Positions 17,340-26,036 of a stretch of DNA of 62,590 nucleotides are shown here, piece after piece. A model generated the notes under the pieces. The model had not been told where the DNA came from and did no database searches. It worked only from the letters and a program-made list of their open reading frames with translations. This DNA is from Novosphingobium rosa NBRC 15208. Its GTDB lineage: Bacteria > Pseudomonadota > Alphaproteobacteria > Sphingomonadales > Sphingomonadaceae. The stretch is from assembly GCF_001598555.1 (NCBI RefSeq), contig NZ_BCZE01000053.1, positions 1 to 62,590 on the forward strand. The letters run 5' to 3'. The stretch's first letter is position 1, and every line of letters starts with the position of its first letter. The position numbers and the translations under genes are program-made.

Positions 17340-18764
17340 TCAGGAGGTTTTCACCTTCCCATTGGTGGGCAGAGCCACGACCTTCTGCGAGGCATCATCC
17401 CGGCCACAGGCATCCAGCGCGGTGGTGAACTCATTGAGCCACCACATCACATCGCGGCGCTGCACATCCTCCATCATGATGGTCCAGCGGCGCTTGCGCT
17501 CCTCCAGCGGCATCACCAGCGCCTGAAGCATGGCGTCGGACAGTTCCTCGGCGCTGTGTGGGTTGACGAGGATCGCCTCTGTCATTTGCGAGGCCGCCCC
17601 GGCAAAGCGCGAGAGGATCAGCACGCCGGGATCGGCCGGATCCTGCGCCGCGATATACTCCTTGGCCACCAGATTCATGCCGTCCATCAAGGGCGTCACC
17701 AGACCGATGCGGCTGGCGCGATAGACGCCGGCAAGCATATCGCGCGCATAGGCCTGATTCACATAGCGGATCGGCACCCAGTCCAGTCCGGCGTAAGCGC
17801 CATTGATGCGCCCCGCCAGCCCTTCCAGCGTGGTGCGGATGCGCTGATAGCTTTCCACCGCCCCGCGCGAGGGCGGTGCGATCTGCAGCAGCACCACCTC
17901 CTTGCGTTCCTCGGGATGTTCGGTGAGGAAGCGTTCGTAACCGAGGAAACGCTCCTCCAGCCCCTTGGAATAGTCGAGGCGGTCCACGCCCACCATCAGG
18001 GCGCGGCCCACGGCGCTGTCCTTCACGCGGCGGAAGGTGGTGCGCGCGGTGCCGCTGGCGGCCAGATCGGCGAATTCGCGTGCGTCGATCCCCACCGGGC
18101 AGGCGATGAGTTTCAGCGTGCGCCCGTTCAGCGTGGCGGTGAAATCATCGCTGATCGTGCCGCCCAGCTCCTCGCGCACGAAATCGCAGAAGCTTTCCAG
18201 CCATTCCTGCGTGTGAAAGCCCATCAGATCATAGGCGAAGAGCATCTCCACCATCTCGCGCGCCTCGGGCAGGGTCATCAGCAGCTTGCGCGGCGGCCAG
18301 GGGATGTGGAGGAAAAAGCCGATGCGGTTGGTCACGCCGCGATCGCGCAGATCGGCGCCCAGCGGCAGCATGTGATAATCCTGCACCCAGACCGAATCCT
18401 CCGCCTCGATCAGCGGCAGCACGGTTTCGGCGAAACGCTCGTTCACCCGGCGATAGCCGCCGGCAAAGCTGCGTTCGTACTCGGCCAGATCGATGCGGTA
18501 ATGGAACAGCGGCCACAGGGTGCGGTTGGCGTAGCCGTTGTAATATTCCTCGATGTCCTGATCTTCCAGATCGATGGTGGCGGTGCGCACATCATCCTCG
18601 ATATGGAAGTTGATATGGCCGGTGAACTGATCGGTGCGCCCCCCCGACCAGCCGAACCAGATGCCGCCATTTTCGCGCAGCGCCGCCATCAGCGCCACGG
18701 CAAGGCCGCCAGCGGCGCCTCCGCCAGCACTGACACGATTGGAAATGACGATCAAACGACTCAA
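17340..18764 (-). CDS. otsA: Trehalose-6-phosphate synthase OtsA (GT20)
   Basis: 474-residue glycosyltransferase that makes trehalose 6-phosphate from UDP-glucose and glucose 6-phosphate. Family motifs are LIVISNRVSAGG at the N terminus, IWFGWSG, VWVQDYHMLPLGADLR, GVDRLDYSKGLEERF and MDGMNLVAKEYIAAQDP. The best start is TTG at 18764, which overlaps the TGA of the GH15 gene as TTGA and is preceded by CTGGAG. No ATG lies nearby, and the next upstream Met would add 28 unrelated residues. Initiation probably depends on coupling to the upstream gene. Confidence 0.94.
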   Translation of the reverse strand: MSRLIVISNRVSAGGGAAGGLAVALMAALRENGGIWFGWSGGRTDQFTGHINFHIEDDVRTATIDLEDQDIEEYYNGYANRTLWPLFHYRIDLAEYERSFAGGYRRVNERFAETVLPLIEAEDSVWVQDYHMLPLGADLRDRGVTNRIGFFLHIPWPPRKLLMTLPEAREMVEMLFAYDLMGFHTQEWLESFCDFVREELGGTISDDFTATLNGRTLKLIACPVGIDAREFADLAASGTARTTFRRVKDSAVGRALMVGVDRLDYSKGLEERFLGYERFLTEHPEERKEVVLLQIAPPSRGAVESYQRIRTTLEGLAGRINGAYAGLDWVPIRYVNQAYARDMLAGVYRASRIGLVTPLMDGMNLVAKEYIAAQDPADPGVLILSRFAGAASQMTEAILVNPHSAEELSDAMLQALVMPLEERKRRWTIMMEDVQRRDVMWWLNEFTTALDACGRDDASQKVVALPTNGKVKTS

Positions 18765-20557
18765 CGGATGGAACTCCAGGGTTTGCTGAGCAGAACAGCG
18801 CAGTTGATGATGCCCACCAGCGAATAGGTCTGGGGGTAATTGCCCCACAGCTCGCCGGTCACGGGGTCGATGTCCTCGGAAAGCAGCCCGGCGGCGGTGC
18901 GGCGGGAGAGCATTTCCTCGAACAGGGCGCGCGCCTCGGCCTCGCGCCCGGTGTAATAGAGCGCCTCGATCAGCCAGAAGGTGCAGACGTTGAAGGCGGT
19001 CTGCGGCAGGCCGAAATCATCCTCCGTGGCATAGCGCAGCATGTTCGAGCCGCGCCGCAAACCTTCCTCCACCGCCGCCAGCGTATCGCGGAAACGGCTG
19101 TCGTCGGGCGCGAGGAACCGCAGTTCCAGCAATTGCAGCACGCTGGCATCGAGATCGTCGCCCGAGAAGGTGGCCGAAAGACGATGCGTCTCGGGCCGCC
19201 AGGCCGCCGTCTCGATGCGGGTGCGGATGGTGTCGGCCCGCTCCTGCCAGAGCTTCGCGCGTTCCTCCAGGCCCAGAACATGGGCGGCATTGGCGAGGCG
19301 GTCGCAGGCGGCCCAGCACATGGCGGCGGAATAGGTGTGCACCGATTGCCGGGTGCGCAGCTCCCACAGGCCCGCATCGGGCTGGTCGTAATGATGCCAG
19401 GCGCGCTCGCCCACCCGTTCCAGCGACTGGAAATCGTCGATCCCGGCCTTGCGGAACAGGCGCTCGTCGAAAAAGGCCTGCGTGTTGGACAGCACGATCT
19501 GGCCATAGGCATCGTGCTGGATCTGCTCATAGGCCAGATTGCCCACGCGCACCGGGCCCATGCCGCGATAGCCGGTCAGCTTCTCCTCTTCGCGCTCATG
19601 CAGCGTGGCCTCGCCCAGCACGCCATAGAGCGGCTGGATATGCCCGCCGCGCGCCGAATCCACGATGTTGCGCAGATAGACCAGATAGCCTTCCAGCACA
19701 TCGAGCGCACCCAGCCGGTTCAAGGCCTGCACCGTGTAATAGGCGTCACGGATCCAGCAGTAGCGGTAATCCCAGTTGCGCTGCGATCCATGGTGCTCGG
19801 GGATCGAGGTGGTCAGCGCCGCCACGATGGCCCCGCTCTCCTCATGCTGGCACAGTTTCAGCGTGATCGCCGAGCGGATCACCGCCCCCTGCCACTCCAG
19901 CGGAATGGCCAGGCCCCGCACCCATTCGCGCCATTCGTCCGCCGTGTTCTTCAGCATCTCGTCCAGCGTGGCGCTCATGTCGGCCGAGAAGCTCTCGTCG
20001 GGGCCGAGGAAGAAATGCATCGTGCCTTCCAGGCGGAACAGCCGTTCCTCATGGATATAGCCCACCGGGGCCGTGGTGGTCAGGCGCATCACCATCGCCT
20101 CGGTGGGATAGCGGATATGGTTGGTGCCCCCCACCACGCCCTTGGCGGGATGGCCCCAGTTGCGCGTGGGGCGCAGCCGCATGCGGATGCGCGGATTGCC
20201 CGAGACAGGGCGCACGATGCGCGCAAAGGCCACCGGGCGATAGGTGCGACCATGGCGGCGGAAATAGGGGCAGAAATCCAGCACTTCGATGGCGTTGCCC
20301 GCCCCGTCGCTCTGGCGGGTCACCAGCACCGGCGTGTTGGTGAGATAGGATTGCGTGGTTTCCGCCACATCCTCCAGCTCCACCGACCAGAAGCCGTGAC
20401 CATCCTCATCGCTGACCGGATCTTCCCCGCCGATCAGCGCGGAAAACAGCGGATCGCCATCGACGCGCGGCACGCAGCCCCACACCATGCGGCCCGCGCG
20501 GTCGATCAGCGCGCTGACATGGCAATTGCCGATCACCCACAGATCCAGACCGCTCAT
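18761..20557 (-). CDS. Glycoside hydrolase family 15 (glucoamylase/trehalase-like)
   Basis: 598-residue (alpha/alpha)6-barrel glycosidase. Motifs are WDYRYCWIRDAYYTVQALN in the active-site region, DAGLWELR with the probable acid Glu, and GELWGNYPQTYS with the probable base Glu. An N-terminal beta-sandwich includes GRMVWGCVPRVDGDPLF. GH15 members include both glucoamylases and actinobacterial trehalases. Lying between otsB and otsA with overlapping start and stop codons at both ends, it most likely acts on trehalose or a related glucoside; substrate identity is inference. Confidence 0.92.
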   Translation of the reverse strand: MSGLDLWVIGNCHVSALIDRAGRMVWGCVPRVDGDPLFSALIGGEDPVSDEDGHGFWSVELEDVAETTQSYLTNTPVLVTRQSDGAGNAIEVLDFCPYFRRHGRTYRPVAFARIVRPVSGNPRIRMRLRPTRNWGHPAKGVVGGTNHIRYPTEAMVMRLTTTAPVGYIHEERLFRLEGTMHFFLGPDESFSADMSATLDEMLKNTADEWREWVRGLAIPLEWQGAVIRSAITLKLCQHEESGAIVAALTTSIPEHHGSQRNWDYRYCWIRDAYYTVQALNRLGALDVLEGYLVYLRNIVDSARGGHIQPLYGVLGEATLHEREEEKLTGYRGMGPVRVGNLAYEQIQHDAYGQIVLSNTQAFFDERLFRKAGIDDFQSLERVGERAWHHYDQPDAGLWELRTRQSVHTYSAAMCWAACDRLANAAHVLGLEERAKLWQERADTIRTRIETAAWRPETHRLSATFSGDDLDASVLQLLELRFLAPDDSRFRDTLAAVEEGLRRGSNMLRYATEDDFGLPQTAFNVCTFWLIEALYYTGREAEARALFEEMLSRRTAAGLLSEDIDPVTGELWGNYPQTYSLVGIINCAVLLSKPWSSIR

Positions 20558-21327
20558 GCCGCATCCTCCAGCCAATGATGAACCGCCGCCACATCGGGCA
20601 GGCGCCACAGGGCGGCGGTCTGCCGCATCGGCCCCACCAGAATGCCCGCCCCGCCCAGCGCGCGGGCGGCGCGGAAGGCGGTTTCATCGGTGTCGTCATC
20701 GCCCAGAAACACCGGCTTGGTGCCGCGCATCGCGGTCTGGCCCATCAGCCGGTTGAGTGCGATGCCCTTGTCAGAGCCGCCCATGCGCAGCTCCACCATC
20801 ATCTTGCCGGTCTGCAGATAGAGCCCCAGCCGACGCGCCAGATCCACGGCGAAGCTGTCGGCTGCCTCCTGAAGCTGGGGGGCCATGCGGTAATGGAGCG
20901 CCACGCCCTGCGGCTTGTCCTCCACCAACAGGCCCTGCTGGCCCTGCGCAAAGGCCTGAACCGCCAGCACCGCCTCCTCCAGCGCCGCCGAGCGCGGCGG
21001 GGCGGCGATCCGGCCCTGCGCATCGCGATATTCAGCGCCATGGCTGCCGACGATCAGGCAGGAGGGCTGGCCCAGTTGCTCGGCCACATCGCTGGCGCCG
21101 CGTCCGCTGACGATGGCCAGCCGCCCGTCGAGCCGCCGGGACAACAGGCTCAGCAGATCATGCAGGCCGGCGGAGACATGCACCGCATCGGGCCGCTCCG
21201 CCAGATCGACGAGCGTGCCGTCGAAATCGAGGAAAAGGCTGGCATTTTCGAGCAGCTGTGGCGGAGGAGACTGCAGATCAAGGCAGGCGGTCGAGCCCTC
21301 TTCGGGCGATGGAGCATAATCCGTCAT
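20554..21327 (-). CDS. otsB: Trehalose-6-phosphate phosphatase OtsB
   Basis: 257-residue HAD-superfamily phosphatase that dephosphorylates trehalose 6-phosphate. Motif I LFLDFDGTLVDLAE carries the nucleophile and acid Asp. The family stretch GGSDKGIALNRLM and motif IV FLGDDDTDETAF are present. It is the first gene of a three-gene otsB-GH15-otsA operon; its TGA overlaps the next ATG as ATGA. Length is normal for the family. The operon provides both steps of synthesis and probably a hydrolase, giving control over trehalose during osmotic or desiccation stress. Confidence 0.94.
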   Translation of the reverse strand: MTDYAPSPEEGSTACLDLQSPPPQLLENASLFLDFDGTLVDLAERPDAVHVSAGLHDLLSLLSRRLDGRLAIVSGRGASDVAEQLGQPSCLIVGSHGAEYRDAQGRIAAPPRSAALEEAVLAVQAFAQGQQGLLVEDKPQGVALHYRMAPQLQEAADSFAVDLARRLGLYLQTGKMMVELRMGGSDKGIALNRLMGQTAMRGTKPVFLGDDDTDETAFRAARALGGAGILVGPMRQTAALWRLPDVAAVHHWLEDAA

Positions 21328-21437
21328 CCCTTGGCGAACGCTTCGCGAGGGGCTTCGGTTCCCTGCCTTGCTGGTGGATGAACGGCTTATTCACACGCTT
21401 CGCCTTGCAAAACGGGGCCTCCGCCGCGTCTCACAAG

Positions 21438-22619
21438 CTATTGATGTGCTGGCTTTTCATGTTTTTCGCGCCGCACAACATACTCGCGCAACGCCGCGCC
21501 CAGCAGCACGACGGCCAGTGCCGCCTCCACCGCCAGCCGGGGTTGTTCATGCCCCAGCGGCAGGGCCAGCACCAGCACCGCCATGGCGATCAGATGCGAA
21601 AGCGGCCAATGGCCATAGACCACCCTTTTGTAGAGCGTGCTGCCCAGCAGATAGAGCCCCGGCCCGGCCCCCAGCGCCAGCAGATCACGCCATTCGGCAT
21701 GTTCCAGCGGCGCCTCGATCACCAGATCATGGCCCACCGCCGCCGCCACGATGCCGCCCACCAGCAGGGCATGGACATAGTGGAACTGCGCCCCGATCGC
21801 GCCGGGGTCCGCCGCATGCTCGATCTTGGCATTGGCGGCGCGGCTGGAGGTGCCGAAATAGAGCCACCACAAGGTGAGCGTGGTGATGAAATTGACCACC
21901 AGCGCGGCAACCAGCACGGGTGACCAGTCCTTGCCTTCCGCAAAGCCGCCTCCGGTGGCCAGCACGGATTCGCCCAGCGCGACGATCACGAAGCACTGGC
22001 AACGCTCGGCCAGATGGGCGCCGTCGATGGTCCATTCTTCCGTGCGGGAGCGGCCCAGACCCGGCAGCCAGAAACCGATCATCGGCGAGATGTAGATGCA
22101 GGCCACGCCGCCCAGCCACAGCGCGCGCCGCGCCATGGGCTCGGCCAGACCGCCCGCGATCCAGAAACAGGCGGCGATCACCATCCAGCAGAAGATGCGC
22201 AGATAGTTCATCCGCAAGGGATGGCCGCCGCGCAGATCCCACAGGCTCCAGCCCGCGCAGCCCACCTGCATAGCGGCATAAGCCAGCGCGAAGATCAGGC
22301 CTCTTTCGCCAAAGGCCTCCGGCAGGGCGGCGGCGATCACCAGCGTCAACGGCATCACCGCGAAGAGCATGCCGCGTACTTTGGGTGTCTCGGGATCGAA
22401 CCAGTTGGTGATCCAGCAGACATATTGCCAGCCCAGCCACATGGCGAACCACAGGATCAGCGTATCCACCGCGCCGAGCCAATCCAGCCGGTGCAGCAGC
22501 AGATGCGACAGCTGGGTGATGGCAAAGGCATAGACCAGATCGAAGAACAGCTCTTCATTGGTGACGCGCGCATGCTTGCCGTCACGGCGACGCAGCAGAG
22601 GCTGATGGTTGCCCTTCAT
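21438..22619 (-). CDS. Low-temperature-requirement A (LtrA) family membrane protein
   Basis: 393-residue protein with about ten hydrophobic segments. The LtrA hallmark TNEELFFDLVYAFAITQLSH lies near the N terminus; ERCQCFVIVALGESVLATG and GAQFHYVHALLVGG are other conserved family stretches. The start at 22619 overlaps the stop of the upstream DUF808 gene as ATGA; the longer frame reads through that gene. LtrA was named from a Listeria cold phenotype, and its biochemical function is not known. Confidence 0.88.
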   Translation of the reverse strand: MKGNHQPLLRRRDGKHARVTNEELFFDLVYAFAITQLSHLLLHRLDWLGAVDTLILWFAMWLGWQYVCWITNWFDPETPKVRGMLFAVMPLTLVIAAALPEAFGERGLIFALAYAAMQVGCAGWSLWDLRGGHPLRMNYLRIFCWMVIAACFWIAGGLAEPMARRALWLGGVACIYISPMIGFWLPGLGRSRTEEWTIDGAHLAERCQCFVIVALGESVLATGGGFAEGKDWSPVLVAALVVNFITTLTLWWLYFGTSSRAANAKIEHAADPGAIGAQFHYVHALLVGGIVAAAVGHDLVIEAPLEHAEWRDLLALGAGPGLYLLGSTLYKRVVYGHWPLSHLIAMAVLVLALPLGHEQPRLAVEAALAVVLLGAALREYVVRREKHEKPAHQ

Positions 22620-23563
22620 GCGCGACTTCCCTTCAACAGAGCGGGCAGGCCATGGGTGGCACTCACCACCACAAAGCCCGCGATCAGCCCGGCCACCCCG
22701 GCCAGCGCCGCAGAGGTCAGCCAGCCCAGAGCCGCGCCCGCAAAGCCCGCCAGCGCCGCCTCCACATGATGCGCCGCCTGATGCTGCCACTCGGCCAGCA
22801 GCGGCCAGCCCAGCACCGCCGCGCCATGCAGCAGAATACCGCCGCCCACCCACAGCATCGCCGCCGTGCCGATCTTCGCCAGCGCGTTCAGCATCACCGG
22901 CGTGCCCGTCACCAGCGAGCGGCCCAGCGCCTGCATACCCGCGCCGCCCTTGCGCACCAGATGCAGCCCGATATCGTCCAGCTTCACGATCAGCCCCACC
23001 GTGCCATAGACCAGCGCGGTCATCCCCACGCCCACCAGCGCCAGCACGATGGTCTGTTCCAGCAGCGGCTCGGCGGCGACTTCGGCAAGAGCAATGGCCA
23101 TGATCTCGGCCGAGAGGATCAGATCGGTGCGCACCGCACCCGAAACCCGCTGCCGCTCGAAAGCCGCGGCATCGGCGATGGGGGCATCGTCCTGCGCCTC
23201 ATGGTGGCCACCCAGCGCCTCGACCAGCTTTTCGGCGCCCTCATAACTCAAATACAGGCCGCCCAGCATCAGCAGCGGGGTGATCGCAGCCGGCAGCAGC
23301 GCCGAGAGCACCAGCGCCAGCGGCAACAGAATCACCAGCTTGTTGATCAGGCTGCCCCGGGCAATCCGCGCGATCACCGGCAGTTCGCGGTCCGGCGTGA
23401 AATTGTTGACATAGGCGGGCGTCACCGCCGCATCGTCGATCACCACGCCCGCCGCCTTGGCGCCCGCCTGCGCCACCCCGGCCCCGATATCGTCGAGCGA
23501 GGCGGCGGCGCCGCGGGCGATCATCGCCACATCGTCAAGCAAGGCGAGCAGGCCCACGGACAT
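22616..23563 (-). CDS. DUF808 (YedI-like) inner-membrane protein
   Basis: 315-residue membrane protein with the DUF808 opening GLLALLDDVAMIARGAA, followed by DDAAVTPAYVNNFTPDRELP and several membrane segments (KLVILLPLALVLSALLP, PLLMLGGLYLSYEGAEKL). ATG 23563 is chosen because it places the family start at residue 3 and has TGGGGA upstream; the extra 21 codons above it match nothing. The function of DUF808 is unknown. It is coupled to the LtrA gene by a four-base overlap. Confidence 0.87.
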   Translation of the reverse strand: MSVGLLALLDDVAMIARGAAASLDDIGAGVAQAGAKAAGVVIDDAAVTPAYVNNFTPDRELPVIARIARGSLINKLVILLPLALVLSALLPAAITPLLMLGGLYLSYEGAEKLVEALGGHHEAQDDAPIADAAAFERQRVSGAVRTDLILSAEIMAIALAEVAAEPLLEQTIVLALVGVGMTALVYGTVGLIVKLDDIGLHLVRKGGAGMQALGRSLVTGTPVMLNALAKIGTAAMLWVGGGILLHGAAVLGWPLLAEWQHQAAHHVEAALAGFAGAALGWLTSAALAGVAGLIAGFVVVSATHGLPALLKGSRA

Positions 23564-24080
23564 AAAACGAAAATTCCCCAATTGTACCGTCAAGACATGC
23601 CTATCCGCGCGCATCAGATCAAGCATCCGCTGCCCGCCACTATGGGCTTTAGAGGATCAGCATCTGAAACAAGGGGCAACCAGGGTTGCAAGACTTCGCC
23701 CCGCCATCCAGTCATTCTCCGAGGGGGTGAATTTTAACCGAAATTAAGCAGGATTTTTGCCATTCCGGAGAGGAACGCCATGTATAAAGTTCCTGACCAT
23801 GGGGCAAGTCCCCGCCGGAAGACGCAAATCATCGCGCCCGGCCAAATCAGACGTGTGTGATCCGGGTCGCATAATAAAAACGGCAAGACGATCAGCCCCA
23901 GCGCGCCAACATATGGCGCAAACCGCATCACGACGCTGCACGATGTTTGCATAATGCCGCACACAATGACCGGATCAGGCTCCGGCCCCTCCGGCGAGCT
24001 ATGTAAAATAATTTAACACAATCTCCATAGTTTCAACCCTAGCCTGTCCCCCCGAACTCACATTGAGGCCCCCCACCGCA
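23564..24080. other. 517-base intergenic region, no supported gene
   Basis: The region lies between divergent DUF808 and GGDEF-EAL genes and should contain both promoters. It is richer in A/T than its neighbours around 23740-23780 and 24000-24040 (AAAATAATTTAACAC just before the diguanylate gene). Open frames of 65-76 codons exist on both strands at 23734-23964, one with a short hydrophobic stretch, but neither has a clear ribosome-binding site or family resemblance. A GGGGCAAGTCCCC hairpin lies near 23802. Confidence 0.6.
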
Positions 24081-25886
24081 ATGCCATCCGCCGCCCTCCC
24101 CCCCGACGAAGCCGAGCGCATCGCCACGCTGCGTGGCTATCGCATCCTCGACAGCCTGCCTGACGAACGCTTCGACCGGCTGACGGCGCTGGCCGCGCAG
24201 CATTTCGGGGTGCCGATGGCGATGGTCTCGCTGATCGACAGCGCGCGGCAGTGGTTCAAATCCTCGGTCGGCGTGCCGCACCGCGAGACCGAGCGCGATC
24301 TCGCCTTTTGCGCCCATGCCATCCTGACCCCCGAGAGCGTCACCGTGGTGAATGACGCCACGCAGGATCCGCGTTTCGCCAACAATCCGCTGGTGCTCGG
24401 GCCGGATCATCTGCGCTTCTATGCCGGAGCGCCGATTCTGGCCTCCAATGGCCAGCCGCTGGGCACGCTCTGCGTGCTGGACCACGAGCCGCGCGCCTTC
24501 AGCGAGGACGACCGCCATGTCCTCGCCCAGCTGGCCGCCCATGCCAGCGATCTGCTCGACCTGCATCTGAGCCATCTGACGCTGGCCGAGGCCGCCACCC
24601 GCGACCCCCTCACCCGTCTGGCCAACCGCCGCCAGCTTGAGGCGGCGATGGATACGGCGATGGAAGCGGCCTTTGCCGGGCGACCTTTCGCGCTGCTCAC
24701 CATCGATCTCGACGGCTTCCGCGCCATCAACAACAAATATGGCGACGAGGCGGGCGACGATGTGCTGAGCCAGATCGGCCAGCGCCTGTCCTCCAGCATC
24801 CGCGCCAGCGATGTGCCCGCGCGCATCGGCGGCGACGAATTCGCCATCATCCTCTCGGACCCGGTCTCGCATGAGATCGTCAGCCGCGTCGCCCAGCGGC
24901 TGATCGCCGACATCAACGCGCCCATCGCGATCGACGGCGCGGCAGACGGCAGGCCGGTGGTGGTTTCCGCCTCGGTGGGTTGCGCGCTGGCGCTGCGCCA
25001 TGGCACCACCGCCGCCGAGGTGCGCCGCTCCGCCAAGGAGGCCATGTATATGGCCAAGCGCGAGGGCCGCAACCGGCTGGTGATCGCCGATGAGGTGGTG
25101 CCGCTGCTGGGCAATGCCTCTTACAACACCATCGAGCACCGGCTGGAAGAAGCCATCGCGCAGGATCAGCTGAAACTGCAATGGCAGCCCTATTTCCTGA
25201 CCGGCGAGGGCAAGCTGACCGGTTATGAGGCGCTGGTGCGCTGGACCTGCCCCGGCCTTGGCCCGGTGGTGCCCTCCACCTTCATCCCGGTGGCCGAGGC
25301 ATCCGGGCTGATCGGCGCGCTGGACGAATGGGTGCTGCGCACGGCCTGCAAGGCGGCGCTGGAGATCCCCGAGGATCTCACCATCTCGGTCAATCTCTCG
25401 GCCTATTGGTTCAGCCGCGAGGAGCTGGTGCCGCTGGTGCAGCGCGTGCTGAACGAGACCGGCATCGCCCCGCAGCGCCTGATCCTCGAACTCACCGAGC
25501 GCACCATCATCACCCATGACGAAAGCGCGCGCCATTCGATGGAAAGCCTGCGCGAGCTGGGCGTGGGCTTCGCGCTGGACGATTTCGGCACCTCCTATTC
25601 CTCGCTCAACTATCTGCGCAAGCTGCCCTTCGACCGGCTGAAGCTGGACCGCAGCTTCGTGGGCGATCTGGGCGCGGACCGCCAGGCCGAGGCGGTGGCG
25701 GGCGCCATCGTCCAGCTGGGCCATGCGCTGGGCATGAGCGTCTGCGCCGAGGGGGTGGAAACGCCCTTGCAGCTGGGCTTCCTCAATGGCGCGTCCTGCG
25801 ATCTGGTGCAGGGCTATCTGCTGGGCCGCCCGGAGTGGGAGCCGATGAGCGCCGCCACCCCGGTTGCCGCTTTCGCCAAAGCCTGA
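24081..25886 (+). CDS. GAF-GGDEF-EAL cyclic-di-GMP signalling protein
   Basis: 601-residue soluble protein. An N-terminal GAF domain (about 25-165) is followed by GGDEF (about 172-330) and EAL (about 345-595). The GGDEF domain has the intact ARIGGDEFAII and an RxxD inhibitory site (RASD) five residues before it. The EAL domain keeps EALVR, NLS, LTER, DDFGTSYSSLNYL, LKLDRSF, AEGVET and QGYLLGRP, all residues needed for catalysis. Both activities look possible; the GAF domain probably decides between them. ATG 24081 was preferred to TTG 24063. No membrane segment is visible. Confidence 0.93.
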   Translation: MPSAALPPDEAERIATLRGYRILDSLPDERFDRLTALAAQHFGVPMAMVSLIDSARQWFKSSVGVPHRETERDLAFCAHAILTPESVTVVNDATQDPRFANNPLVLGPDHLRFYAGAPILASNGQPLGTLCVLDHEPRAFSEDDRHVLAQLAAHASDLLDLHLSHLTLAEAATRDPLTRLANRRQLEAAMDTAMEAAFAGRPFALLTIDLDGFRAINNKYGDEAGDDVLSQIGQRLSSSIRASDVPARIGGDEFAIILSDPVSHEIVSRVAQRLIADINAPIAIDGAADGRPVVVSASVGCALALRHGTTAAEVRRSAKEAMYMAKREGRNRLVIADEVVPLLGNASYNTIEHRLEEAIAQDQLKLQWQPYFLTGEGKLTGYEALVRWTCPGLGPVVPSTFIPVAEASGLIGALDEWVLRTACKAALEIPEDLTISVNLSAYWFSREELVPLVQRVLNETGIAPQRLILELTERTIITHDESARHSMESLRELGVGFALDDFGTSYSSLNYLRKLPFDRLKLDRSFVGDLGADRQAEAVAGAIVQLGHALGMSVCAEGVETPLQLGFLNGASCDLVQGYLLGRPEWEPMSAATPVAAFAKA

Positions 25887-25902
25887 AGGACGTTGTTGAG
25901 CG

Positions 25903-26036
25903 TCGCGGCGCCAGCCCGTTCCCCCGCCCGGTTACCCAACGGTGGTATCCTCTGGGCGGTCGGGCCAAGAAAACAGGTAACGCGAGCGGGCTGGCGCCGC
26001 AAAATCCGGCTCTTTCGCCGGATTTTCAAACAGGCG
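25903..26036 (-). repeat. Degenerate MITE-like element, family C copy 2
   Basis: Arms GCGGCGCCAGCCCGTTCCC near 25909 and GCGAGCGGGCTGGCGCCGC near 26000 form a broken stem. An ATCCGGC...GCCGGAT hairpin follows, then TTTTCAAACAGGCGTA, matching the right end of the intact copy at 27157-27310. The left end is no longer recognisable. The right end runs into the HPP-CBS gene and supplies its stop codon. Confidence 0.65.

Noticed and set aside
18765..18848. Upstream ATG start for OtsA at 18848
   Set aside because: It would overlap the GH15 gene by 88 bases and add 28 residues unlike OtsA; TTG 18764 has a better ribosome-binding site and family fit.
23734..23964. 76-codon minus-strand frame with a hydrophobic stretch (GALGLIVLPFLLC)
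   Set aside because: No ribosome-binding site, an overlapping open frame on the other strand, and no recognisable family; possible but unsupported.
25903..25920. Left terminal repeat of family-C copy 2 overlapping the GGDEF-EAL stop
   Set aside because: AAGCCTGAAGGACG resembles GAGTCTGTTTGGAA only weakly, so no left boundary is claimed.
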